Numbered from the stretch's first letter, positions 1-5,369 are shown. The stretch: DNA of 5,712 nucleotides from Planctomycetaceae bacterium (GCA_947453125.1 CANGGC010000209.1:1-5712); one strand, 5' to 3'. Numbers and translations are program-made. The notes: generated from the sequence alone by a model not told the origin.

Positions 1-213
1 CGAGCCAGCGCCAGGATCCGTAGGAAAACCCGCGAGCCCCGCTCAACCGAGGGGGCGTGATACACTGCAGGTAGCGCTTGCGAACATCCCGCAGCATTGC
101 GGTGGAGATCGACGCAAAGCCATTTGTCGCAGCGGCTTGCGTCAAGCTTGGTGGAGAACCGTCGGCATGATCACAGGCGCCGCCGGCTGAATACACGGTC
201 TGTGGAAATACAA
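1..213. other. gene-poor region left of the first cassette; possible end of an earlier cassette
   Basis: No convincing gene is visible here on either strand. One plus-strand frame is open from base 2 to the TGA at 188-190 but has no start inside the window and no recognisable product. Another is open from 75 to the TGA at 168-170 and ends in Gly-Glu-Pro-Ser-Ala. That ending resembles the start of the attC-encoded tails of the two cassette genes downstream (Ala-Glu-Pro-Ser and Val-Glu-Pro-Arg), so this could be a decayed cassette gene. TGATACACT at 58-66 has an extended -10 look but no matching -35, and I do not call it a promoter. Confidence 0.3.
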
Positions 214-220
214 GTTCGGC
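153..220 (+). repeat. possible attC-type site opening the cassette array
   Basis: The right core GTTCGGC (214-220) is clear. It is identical to the right core at 1412-1418 and is followed by a ribosome binding site and ATG in the same layout as the other two sites. The left box is proposed as GGAGAAC (153-159), whose GAAC pairs with GTTC at 214-217 and which is followed by a C, as in the two better sites. Inner pairing is weaker: CACAG (172-176) pairs with CTGTG (200-204), but the rest of the stem is poor. It could be a diverged attC, or only the core may be real, for example an attI-like junction. Confidence is moderate for the core and low for the hairpin. Confidence 0.35.
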
Positions 221-221
221 T

Positions 222-227
222 AGGAGG
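222..227 (+). promoter_or_regulatory. ribosome binding site for the lipocalin-like gene
   Basis: AGGAGG lies 8 bases before the ATG at 236 and is a strong Shine-Dalgarno match that fixes this start. It begins two bases after the GTTCGGC core, so the cassette leader is almost entirely the ribosome binding site. Confidence 0.8.
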
Positions 228-235
228 ACTCAACC

Positions 236-763
236 ATGGTAGCGCGTTCGATGTTCTGGGTGGCGCTAACTGCATGTGTTTCGGTCGTTGGCCTCTTGTC
301 GGGAGATGAGCCAGCGAAGCCGGGCGTCGCCGCCGAGCAGTTGGTGGGTGAGTGGAAGCAACTCGTCACGTTGCACAAGAAAGATGACACGCTCATGGTC
401 ATGACCATTCGGCGCAATGGCGTCTGCAGATTGGACGCGCTCGACCGGGCTAGCCGTGAGCAGCCGCAAGGTCCGGATGTACGGCTCCCCGGGGTCGGGA
501 CGTGGAAGATGGACGGGCAGGAATTGGTCATCACCTGGGAAAATTGGAGCCCGGCGTATCAGCGGCCGATCGAGCAGGTGGCCCGTTACCAGATTGAGAA
601 GGCAACAGAGGCTGAACTGGTATGGCGGCTAATCGGCGTGGACGAGCCACGTGAGCAGGTGGAGCCAACAAGATGGGTTCGGTTCGAGGGCTGGTGGCTG
701 GCGAAGGGCTTGCTGCAGTTGCAGGGCGTAGCCGAACCAAGCGATGGAGCAGAATCGCGATAG
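236..763 (+). CDS. secreted lipocalin-like hypothetical protein (cassette gene)
   Basis: This 175-residue protein begins with a hydrophobic segment (about residues 5-22) that looks like a signal peptide, so it is probably exported. A lipobox-like Leu-Thr-Ala-Cys at 11-14 is probably accidental, because hydrophobic residues continue after the Cys. The mature part carries Leu-Val-Gly-Glu-Trp-Lys (36-41), a Gly-Thr-Trp-Lys (88-91) and Glu-Leu-Val-Ile-Thr-Trp (96-101). These alternating strands resemble the small lipocalin-like beta-barrel domains common in planctomycetes. No catalytic motif or ligand site is visible, so the function is unknown. The start has an excellent ribosome binding site. 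The last ten codons and the TAG stop lie inside the downstream attC-type site and encode a tail, AEPSDGAESR, related to that of the toxin gene. No promoter was found just upstream; it may depend on array read-through. Confidence 0.8.
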   Translation: MVARSMFWVALTACVSVVGLLSGDEPAKPGVAAEQLVGEWKQLVTLHKKDDTLMVMTIRRNGVCRLDALDRASREQPQGPDVRLPGVGTWKMDGQELVITWENWSPAYQRPIEQVARYQIEKATEAELVWRLIGVDEPREQVEPTRWVRFEGWWLAKGLLQLQGVAEPSDGAESR

Positions 764-818
764 CGTCCAGCGGAGTTGAGAATCCAAGATCGCGATCTGC
801 TCATCGCGGCCGTTCTTC
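731..818 (+). repeat. attC-type recombination site 1
   Basis: The site is an imperfect inverted repeat. The left outer box is GCCGAAC (731-737) and the right core is GTTCTTC (812-818), in which GAAC pairs with GTTC. An unpaired spacer (738-740 against 808-811) separates these from the main stem. Three stem blocks follow on the left: GCGAT (741-745), GAGCAG (747-752) and ATCGCGAT (754-761). They pair perfectly with ATCGCGAT (789-796), CTGCTC (797-802) and ATCGC (803-807). Only G746 and A753 are left unpaired, exactly six pairs apart. The loop is 27 bases. Integron attC sites are known to have this layout: a long stem, extrahelical bases on one arm, an unpaired spacer and a GTT cut site. The core has C where the usual GTTRRRY consensus has a purine. 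Confidence 0.72.
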
Positions 819-823
819 AAAAT

Positions 824-828
824 AGGAG
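824..828 (+). promoter_or_regulatory. ribosome binding site deciding the antitoxin start
   Basis: AGGAG lies 8 bases before the ATG at 837. A GTG three codons further upstream, at 828, overlaps this Shine-Dalgarno sequence and so cannot use it. ATG 837 is therefore the better start. Confidence 0.75.
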
Positions 829-836
829 TGACGATT

Positions 837-1034
837 ATGCCCGATACGGAAACGAAGGACCTTAAAGCTGCCGTGCTGGAGCTCGTCGACGACCTGCCGA
901 GCGACGCTACTTGGGAGGACGTGATGTATCGCGTCTATGTACGCGAAGCGATCGAAGCCGGTCGTAAGGATGCCGCGGAAGGTCGATTGGTGGATCTTGC
1001 CGAGGTGAGGCGGCGATTCGGGTTGCCGGAATGA
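837..1034 (+). CDS. antitoxin of a ParE/RelE-type toxin-antitoxin pair
   Basis: A small acidic 65-residue protein lies directly upstream of a ParE/RelE-type toxin, and its stop overlaps the toxin start in an ATGA. This size, order and translational coupling are standard for type II antitoxins. The sequence has an N-terminal acidic helix (about 8-20), then Asp-Ala-Thr-Trp-Glu-Asp-Val (23-29). A helix around 31-48 contains Tyr-Val-Arg and Ile-Glu-Ala-Gly, and the C-terminal part has Val-Arg-Arg-Arg-Phe-Gly (57-62). This resembles the short antitoxins often paired with RelE/ParE toxins in planctomycetes and cyanobacteria. I see no clear ribbon-helix-helix or Phd motif, so its family and DNA-binding ability are uncertain. 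It should neutralise the toxin by direct binding. The start at 837 is chosen for its ribosome binding site; a GTG at 828 is in frame. Confidence 0.8.
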   Translation: MPDTETKDLKAAVLELVDDLPSDATWEDVMYRVYVREAIEAGRKDAAEGRLVDLAEVRRRFGLPE

Positions 1035-1363
1035 CCGTGAGCTGGACGAACTCCGCGATCGCCCATCTGGTGTCTATCCACGAGCACATCGCTCACGATT
1101 CTCCTCGGTATGCCTCGCGAATGGTGGATCGCATCACGGCTCGCACTCGACAGATAGGCACGTTCCCCCTGTCGGGTCAATCGGTTCCCGAGTACCGGGA
1201 TCCAGCTATCCGCGAGGTCATAGAGGGGCCTTATCGCGTGATTTACGAGGTGGCCGATAAAGACATCCGAGTGCTTGCCGTGATCCATGGTGCGCGATTG
1301 CTGCCACCGCAGCCTCCAATGGCAGAAAATGTTGAGCCACGCAATGCATCGGACTCGCGATAA
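1031..1363 (+). CDS. ParE/RelE-superfamily toxin
   Basis: The 110-residue protein fits the ParE/RelE fold in order. It has a first strand (residues 2-5), two helices (about 7-22 and 24-42) with Asp-Ser-Pro-Arg-Tyr-Ala at 23-28, and Phe-Pro-Leu-Ser-Gly (45-49). The family-typical ending follows: Ile-Arg-Glu-Val (60-63), Pro-Tyr-Arg-Val-Ile-Tyr-Glu (67-73) and Val-Leu-Ala-Val-Ile-His-Gly-Ala-Arg (81-89). RelE members cleave mRNA on the ribosome and ParE members poison gyrase; sequence alone does not decide which applies here, though the pattern is closer to the group often labelled ParE or plasmid stabilisation protein. The ATG overlaps the antitoxin stop by four bases, so translation is probably coupled. 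The final ten residues, VEPRNASDSR, and the TAA are encoded by the attC-type site and extend beyond the usual family end. Confidence 0.87.
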   Translation: MTVSWTNSAIAHLVSIHEHIAHDSPRYASRMVDRITARTRQIGTFPLSGQSVPEYRDPAIREVIEGPYRVIYEVADKDIRVLAVIHGARLLPPQPPMAENVEPRNASDSR

Positions 1364-1418
1364 AATGCGTGGGCGTGGTTCGCGTAAGGTCGCGAGCCAT
1401 TGATCGCTGCCGTTCGGC
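1331..1418 (+). repeat. attC-type recombination site 2
   Basis: This lies exactly 600 bases after the first site and matches it at about 53 of the 85 bases compared by hand, with no gaps. The left box is GTTGAGC (1331-1337) and the right core is GTTCGGC (1412-1418); they pair at all seven positions if G-T pairs are allowed. The inner stem CTCGCGA (1354-1360) pairs with TCGCGAG (1390-1396). GG (1351-1352) pairs with CC (1397-1398), and CA (1347-1348) pairs with TG (1401-1402). GCAAT (1341-1345) pairs with ATCGC (1403-1407) at four of five positions. G1346 and A1353 are unpaired, the same bases at the same positions as in site 1. Several pairs differ from site 1 on both strands, which supports selection on the fold. 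Confidence 0.7.
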
Positions 1419-1515
1419 GGCGGAGGTCATCGATGCGTGACAAGCGCCCCGCCCCGTGTTCATGCGGTGCGTCCTGCGGCGCCCGAGGCCGGGGGATCAT
1501 TGCCGCCGCGGGTCG
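1419..1515. other. gene-poor junction between the cassette array and the backbone
   Basis: After the last GTT core there is a GGAGG (1422-1426) six bases before an ATG at 1433, the same layout as at the other two cassette starts. The frame from that ATG is open for 61 codons to 1618, but it runs 81 bases into the end of the opposing dehydrogenase gene and is rich in Arg and Gly. It may be a truncated third cassette gene or chance. I see no further attC-type box before the dehydrogenase, so the array probably ends here. Confidence 0.3.
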
Positions 1516-1542
1516 AGTGGCCCCGCTGCGGCGGGGCTCACT
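1516..1542. terminator. GC-rich hairpin between convergent genes, possible bidirectional terminator
   Basis: GCCCCGC (1520-1526) and GCGGGGC (1531-1537) form a perfect 7-pair stem around a 4-base loop. AGTG (1516-1519) and CACT (1539-1542) extend it by four pairs past a single bulged T at 1538. The stem abuts and includes the TGA stop of the dehydrogenase gene (1538-1540). There is no T-run on either side, so intrinsic termination is uncertain; it may instead protect the mRNA 3' end. Confidence 0.45.
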
Positions 1543-4500
1543 TCGTCGCCAGCGGTTGCGTCGACCGCAGGTAGGCAAACAGATCGCGGACCTGCTGATC
1601 GTCGAGGGGCCGGAGTAGCCCGGCGGGCATGATCGACACCGGGCTGCGGTGGAGGTCGTCGATCGCGTCGCGGGGCACGCTCACCGTCCGGCCGTCGGGC
1701 GTGCGGAGGAGGACGAGCCCCGGATCCTCGCCGACGACGAACCCCGACAGCGTTCGCCCCTCGTCGGTAACGATGACCGTCGTCTCGTAGCCCTCGCGGA
1801 GCGTGGCGCTGGGGTTCACGACATGGACGAGGAGCGCCCGCGGATCGCCGCGGTCGTGGCTCGTGAGATCGGGGCCGATCTGCCCCCCCTCGCCGAAGAG
1901 CGTGTGGCAGGAGGCACAGGTGGTGCGGAATACCGTCCGGCCGAGGATCGGGCTCCCCGATCCTTCCGCGAGCACCTCCCGGATCCGCTCCACATCGGCG
2001 GCCGCGGCAGCCTCCTCGCTCCCTGGCTCGGGGCCCGCTCCAAATCGCTGCGCCACCCCCTCGACCAGTGGCGGCTCCCGGTGGAGGCGGAGCCGGCGGA
2101 CGACCGACTCCGACACTGATGCGGCCTCGATCGTGCCGGCGTCGATCGCCCCGAGCAGGGCCAGCGCCCAGGCCGGCCTCCCGGCGAGGAGATCGAGCGC
2201 CGCCGCGGCCACGGCCGGCGGGGCCCCGGGGTGCAGCGCGATCGCGGCGGAGGCGATCGCCGGATCGCTCCACCCCTCGAGGGCCGACAGCGCCGCCGCC
2301 CGGACGCGTTCGTCGCCCGGCGCGGCGGCGACAGCGAGCAACACCGGCTCAGCCGCAGGGGCAAGCGTCTCCCCAAGGATCGCGAGGTCGGCGAGCCGGT
2401 CCTCAGGTTTGGCGTCGGCATTCCCCACCACGGCCAGGGCATCGGCCACGGTCGACCCGTCGGCCAGCCGCAGCCGCAGCGCCCGCGAGCCACCGCCAGC
2501 CCGGCTGATGGCGGCGAGGAGCTCGGCCGGGACCGCGGCCAGCGACCGGCCGGCAAAGGCCTGCTCGCAGCCCTCGAGGAGGCGGGCCCGGTGGGGCGCG
2601 GCGGGGGCCGAGGCGACGAGCCCGGCCGCGGCCAGCTGATCGGCCCGCGTCCCGAGGGCGAGCCTGCGGGCCAGGCGCGACTGAAGCACGTCGCGGCCGA
2701 GCCGGGAATGCCAGAGCGGGCCGTCTCCCCCACTGAGCCGCGCGAGGGTCGCTAGCCGGTCCTCGGAGAGGAGCCGCTCGACGGCCCACCACACCAGCAG
2801 CGGAATGTGGATGTCATCGCCGTCGGCAGGCGTCGCTTCGGGATCACGGGTGAGAAACGCGGCGACGAGGGGGAGCGACTGATCCGGGGGGAGGCGGCGG
2901 GCGGAGGCAGCCAACTGGCTCCGCACCCGGAGGTCGGCCTCGGCGCTTGCCGCCGTCTCGAGGCGGGCGAGCAGGGAGGGAGGGACGCGACCGTCGTCAC
3001 AGGCAAGCCGGACGGCCCACGCCCTCACCCACGGATCGGAGTGCCCGAGTAGGGCGATCCATTCCTCCTCGCTCGGGGGCCCGAGGCGGATCAGCGCCCA
3101 GGCAAGGTCGAGCGGGAACGGGACTGGCCCGGGCGTCGGGCCAAAGAGCAGCCGGGCGACCCGGTCGCGGGCCCCCTTGGGCTGGCGGTGGGCCAATTCG
3201 AGGAGCGCCGTCTGACGAATCCAGCGTTTGGGATCGGAAAGCCGCTCCACAAGGGCCTCGCCGTCGTCCCGGGCGAGGTTGGGGAACCGGGCAGGGGGGG
3301 CGCCCGCAGCCGCGAGCCTCCAGACGCGGCCCCGCTCGCGGTCGATCCGCCCCTGATAGTGGCTGGCATGGTCGATGCGCTGCTCGTAGAAGTCGCAGAC
3401 GTAGAGGGCCCCATCGGGACCGAGTTGGATGTCGACCGGACGAAACCAGCTGTCATCGCAGGCCAGGGGAATGTCGAGATCTTGGGTGGCGAGGCTCGAG
3501 CGATCGGGGCGAATGGCACTGCGGACAACCTGCCCCTGGAGCGGGGCCACGCCGAACAGGCTCCCGGCATACTTCTCGCCGAGCGCCGGGGCGTCGTTGA
3601 CGGCGAGCGCATGGGTGAATCGCGGGGCGCTGTGGTGGCTGATCGGCTCGAAGAAGCCGAAGGCGAATGGGTTCGACAGTTCGCCGTGCTTTTCGAACCC
3701 CTTCCGGGAGAAGCCCCCCTGCACGTAATGGAAGCCACGGGTGTCGCCGCCGTTGTGGCCCGAGAGCAGCCGGCCGGAAGTGTCGAACTCGACCCCGAAA
3801 GCATTTCCTCCCCCTTCGGCGAAGATCTCGTAGCGTCCCGTCGGCGGGTGGTAGCGCCAGATGCATTGGCCGGTCGACACGACTGGCGGGGTGGTGGCCC
3901 CAGGGCGGCGGACGCGACTGGTGACCGTGCTCCCCTGGGCGGCGTAGAGCCAGCCATCGGGCCCCCAGCGGAGATTGTTGGCAATCGAGTGGGAATCCTC
4001 GATGCCGAAGCCCTCCAGATGGACCTTCGGATCGCCGTCGGGCTGATCGTTCCGGTCGGCGTCGGGATAGAAGAGGAGGTACGGCGGTTGGAGAACCCAC
4101 AACCCGGCGGCATCGAAGGCGAAGCTCGAGACGAGGCTCAAGCCATCGACGAAAACGCCATGTTTTTCCACGATCCCGTCGCCATCGACGTCCTCGTGGA
4201 ACGAAATCCGGTCGAGACCGCGGTCATGGTGCGGAGGCGGGGCCGGCACCTTGTCGTAGACACTCCTCAAGAAGGCGTCGCGGCTGACCATCGTTAGCCC
4301 CGCCGGCTCCGGGTACTGGATGAACTCGGCCACCCAGATCCGGCCACGGGAATCCCATTTCACCGACAACGGCTGACGGATGTGCGGTTCGACGAGGACC
4401 AGATCGACACGGAGATCCTCCGCCACCCGAAACCTCCCCCGCTCGTCGGCGGCCGAAAGCGGCCCGGCATCGTCGATCCGGCGGAGCGTCGCCTCGACTT

Positions 4501-5071
4501 CCGCCGCCGGTTCGATCCCCGGTTCGAGGAGCGCCGGAGGCTGGCCGGGAACGATTTCCCCCCCCCGGAACAGCCACCGGCCGGCGAGGCGGAGGGCTTC
4601 ATCCCCAGCGAAAAGCACCGGTACCGCCACGTTGAATCCGGTCCGTCCGTCCCGCAGGCAGGTCCTGACGACGATCTCCGCCGGCTTTCCGGCCGGCAGG
4701 AGTCCGGCAGGGATCCGGAACCGGTCGGGCCCACCCAAACCGCTGCGAAACCGGGGAGGAAACTCTCCTGCGCCCCCGACGGACTGGCCGTTGGCGATCA
4801 CCTCGACCGCCGCGTCGAACGGTTCGACGAACAGTTCCAGCGACCGTCCTTCCCACGTCGCCGGCACGACCACGCTACAGCGATACCACCCGACTCCATC
4901 GAGGCCCCGTTCCGGTTGCCGGAACACCTCCGGCACCGTCACCGGCTTGTCGGCCCCGGGGTCGACGTCGTCGGCCCACACTCCCCCCGCCACGATCGAG
5001 ATCCACAGCCAAGCGACGGCGGCGGGGATCAGCAGGCGGCGGCTGAGGCGGCATGGATGGGTGGTCTTCAT
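1538..5071 (-). CDS. secreted PVC-type dehydrogenase with HEAT repeats and C-terminal cytochrome c domain
   Basis: This 1177-residue protein has a signal peptide (1-33, ending Val-Trp-Ala). A beta-sandwich domain (about 40-165) follows, resembling the sugar-binding module of glycoside hydrolase family 2. Next comes the PVC-type membrane-bound dehydrogenase domain, related to sorbosone/glucose dehydrogenase beta-propellers (about 215-590). It contains two Asp-rich calcium-type loops (Asp-Val-Asp-Gly-Asp-Gly at 294-299 and Asp-Ala-Asp-Arg-Asn-Asp at 337-342) and propeller motifs such as Trp-Gly-Pro-Asp-Gly (369-373). Alpha-helical HEAT-like repeats span about 600-1030. The C-terminal haem domain (about 1040-1177) has Cys-Ala-Ser-Cys-His at 1052-1056, Gly-Pro-Asp-Leu-Thr after it and a likely axial Met at 1148 in Ile-Met-Pro-Ala-Gly. 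It probably oxidises a sugar or polyol in the periplasm and passes electrons to its haem; the substrate is unknown. ATG 5071 is chosen over an in-frame GTG at 5104 because AGGGGA (5086-5081) lies 9 bases before it and the signal peptide starts there. Confidence 0.9.
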   Translation of the reverse strand: MKTTHPCRLSRRLLIPAAVAWLWISIVAGGVWADDVDPGADKPVTVPEVFRQPERGLDGVGWYRCSVVVPATWEGRSLELFVEPFDAAVEVIANGQSVGGAGEFPPRFRSGLGGPDRFRIPAGLLPAGKPAEIVVRTCLRDGRTGFNVAVPVLFAGDEALRLAGRWLFRGGEIVPGQPPALLEPGIEPAAEVEATLRRIDDAGPLSAADERGRFRVAEDLRVDLVLVEPHIRQPLSVKWDSRGRIWVAEFIQYPEPAGLTMVSRDAFLRSVYDKVPAPPPHHDRGLDRISFHEDVDGDGIVEKHGVFVDGLSLVSSFAFDAAGLWVLQPPYLLFYPDADRNDQPDGDPKVHLEGFGIEDSHSIANNLRWGPDGWLYAAQGSTVTSRVRRPGATTPPVVSTGQCIWRYHPPTGRYEIFAEGGGNAFGVEFDTSGRLLSGHNGGDTRGFHYVQGGFSRKGFEKHGELSNPFAFGFFEPISHHSAPRFTHALAVNDAPALGEKYAGSLFGVAPLQGQVVRSAIRPDRSSLATQDLDIPLACDDSWFRPVDIQLGPDGALYVCDFYEQRIDHASHYQGRIDRERGRVWRLAAAGAPPARFPNLARDDGEALVERLSDPKRWIRQTALLELAHRQPKGARDRVARLLFGPTPGPVPFPLDLAWALIRLGPPSEEEWIALLGHSDPWVRAWAVRLACDDGRVPPSLLARLETAASAEADLRVRSQLAASARRLPPDQSLPLVAAFLTRDPEATPADGDDIHIPLLVWWAVERLLSEDRLATLARLSGGDGPLWHSRLGRDVLQSRLARRLALGTRADQLAAAGLVASAPAAPHRARLLEGCEQAFAGRSLAAVPAELLAAISRAGGGSRALRLRLADGSTVADALAVVGNADAKPEDRLADLAILGETLAPAAEPVLLAVAAAPGDERVRAAALSALEGWSDPAIASAAIALHPGAPPAVAAAALDLLAGRPAWALALLGAIDAGTIEAASVSESVVRRLRLHREPPLVEGVAQRFGAGPEPGSEEAAAAADVERIREVLAEGSGSPILGRTVFRTTCASCHTLFGEGGQIGPDLTSHDRGDPRALLVHVVNPSATLREGYETTVIVTDEGRTLSGFVVGEDPGLVLLRTPDGRTVSVPRDAIDDLHRSPVSIMPAGLLRPLDDQQVRDLFAYLRSTQPLATK

Positions 5072-5250
5072 CGGTCGGTTTCCCCTGAGTCCCCGGCAAT
5101 CCACCCTCTCCCCCGGAGGATTTCAGACGGGATTCTATCCGTCTCCGAGCCGTTTCTCCCTCCAGTTCGCGGTCTGCCGACTCGCCGTAAGTCCCTGTAC
5201 GGACACAAATCCAGGCAATCCAGGAAGGATAGGCAACCTACGTCAAGTTG

Positions 5251-5266
5251 AGTGATTTACATCACA
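5251..5266. promoter_or_regulatory. CRP/FNR-family-like operator
   Basis: AGTGATTTACATCACA matches the CRP consensus TGTGA-N6-TCACA at nine of ten specified bases and contains the perfect inverted repeat GTGAT/ATCAC. It sits in the divergent promoter region, centred about 118 bases before the thioredoxin-like start and about 188 bases before the dehydrogenase start. On the minus strand it lies directly upstream of a TTGACG -35-like box, a position suited to activation of the dehydrogenase. No regulator gene is in the window, so which protein binds is inference. Confidence 0.4.
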
Positions 5267-5362
5267 TTCCGCCACTGCTAGCCTGCTGCGTTGGTTTTGG
5301 AGCCAGAAACTCTTGGAGCAAGCCGCCTTCACCCGATGGACAAGAGGGGGATGCGGATTCAC

Positions 5363-5369
5363 GGAGGAG
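5363..5369 (+). promoter_or_regulatory. ribosome binding site of the thioredoxin-like gene
   Basis: GGAGGAG lies 7 bases before the ATG at 5377, a near-ideal Shine-Dalgarno sequence that supports this start despite the unusually long hydrophilic N-terminus that follows. Confidence 0.75.

Larger units (their letters stand above)
215..812 (+). mobile_element. integron-type gene cassette 1 (lipocalin-like gene plus attC)
   Basis: The cassette is bounded by cuts after the G of two GTT cores, at 214 and 812, as integrase recombination would leave it. It contains one plus-strand gene (236-763) with a 21-base leader and an attC-type site at its 3' end. When circularised, its first bases with the preceding G read GTTCGGC. 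This is the exact reverse complement of its own left attC box GCCGAAC (731-737), the self-complementarity expected within a cassette. Its composition is less GC-rich than the dehydrogenase gene to the right. The boundaries depend on the attC interpretation; no integrase gene is in the window. Confidence 0.6.
813..1412 (+). mobile_element. integron-type gene cassette 2 (toxin-antitoxin pair plus attC)
   Basis: This 600-base unit lies between the G of the GTT core at 812 and that at 1412. It holds a two-gene toxin-antitoxin operon and its own attC-type site. Toxin-antitoxin cassettes are a recognised class in large integron arrays, where they discourage loss of neighbouring cassettes. Its left box GTTGAGC (1331-1337) pairs with the next core GTTCGGC through seven pairs, three of them G-T. 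It pairs less well with its own circularised start GTTCTTC, leaving two T-T mismatches. Only 24 bases separate the cassette start from the first ATG, leaving little space for an internal promoter. Confidence 0.6.

Noticed and set aside
11..14. Lipobox (Leu-Thr-Ala-Cys at residues 11-14 of the protein encoded at 236-763) making it a lipoprotein
   Set aside because: The hydrophobic stretch before it is too short and continues after the Cys, so an ordinary signal peptide is more likely. The coordinates given are residue numbers.
1..47. Another attC site starting at the window edge (GAGC at 2-5 with GCTC at 41-44)
   Set aside because: There is no GTT core and no inner stem pairing between the two boxes.
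787..798. Perfect 12-base palindrome AGATCGCGATCT upstream of the antitoxin as a toxin-antitoxin operator
   Set aside because: It is part of the right arm of the attC-type hairpin, and a homologous TCGCGA core recurs in the second site, after the toxin, where an operator would make no sense. Dual use cannot be excluded.
828..836. GTG at 828 as the antitoxin start
   Set aside because: It overlaps the AGGAG Shine-Dalgarno sequence, whereas ATG 837 has ideal spacing.
1433..1618. 61-codon plus-strand frame with GGAGG before its ATG as a third cassette gene
   Set aside because: It runs 81 bases into the 3' end of the well-supported opposing gene, has Arg/Gly-rich low-complexity content and has no attC of its own. 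At most it is a truncated cassette remnant.
1803..2639. Long plus-strand open frame of 278 codons, and similar long frames on both strands up to about 4300
   Set aside because: These are antisense or out-of-frame shadows of the GC-rich dehydrogenase gene: Arg/Pro/Ala/Ser-rich, without recognisable domains or credible starts.
4380..5255. Two long plus-strand frames near 4380-5255
   Set aside because: They mirror the 5' end of the dehydrogenase gene, which has a signal peptide, ribosome binding site and clear domains; the mirror products have none.
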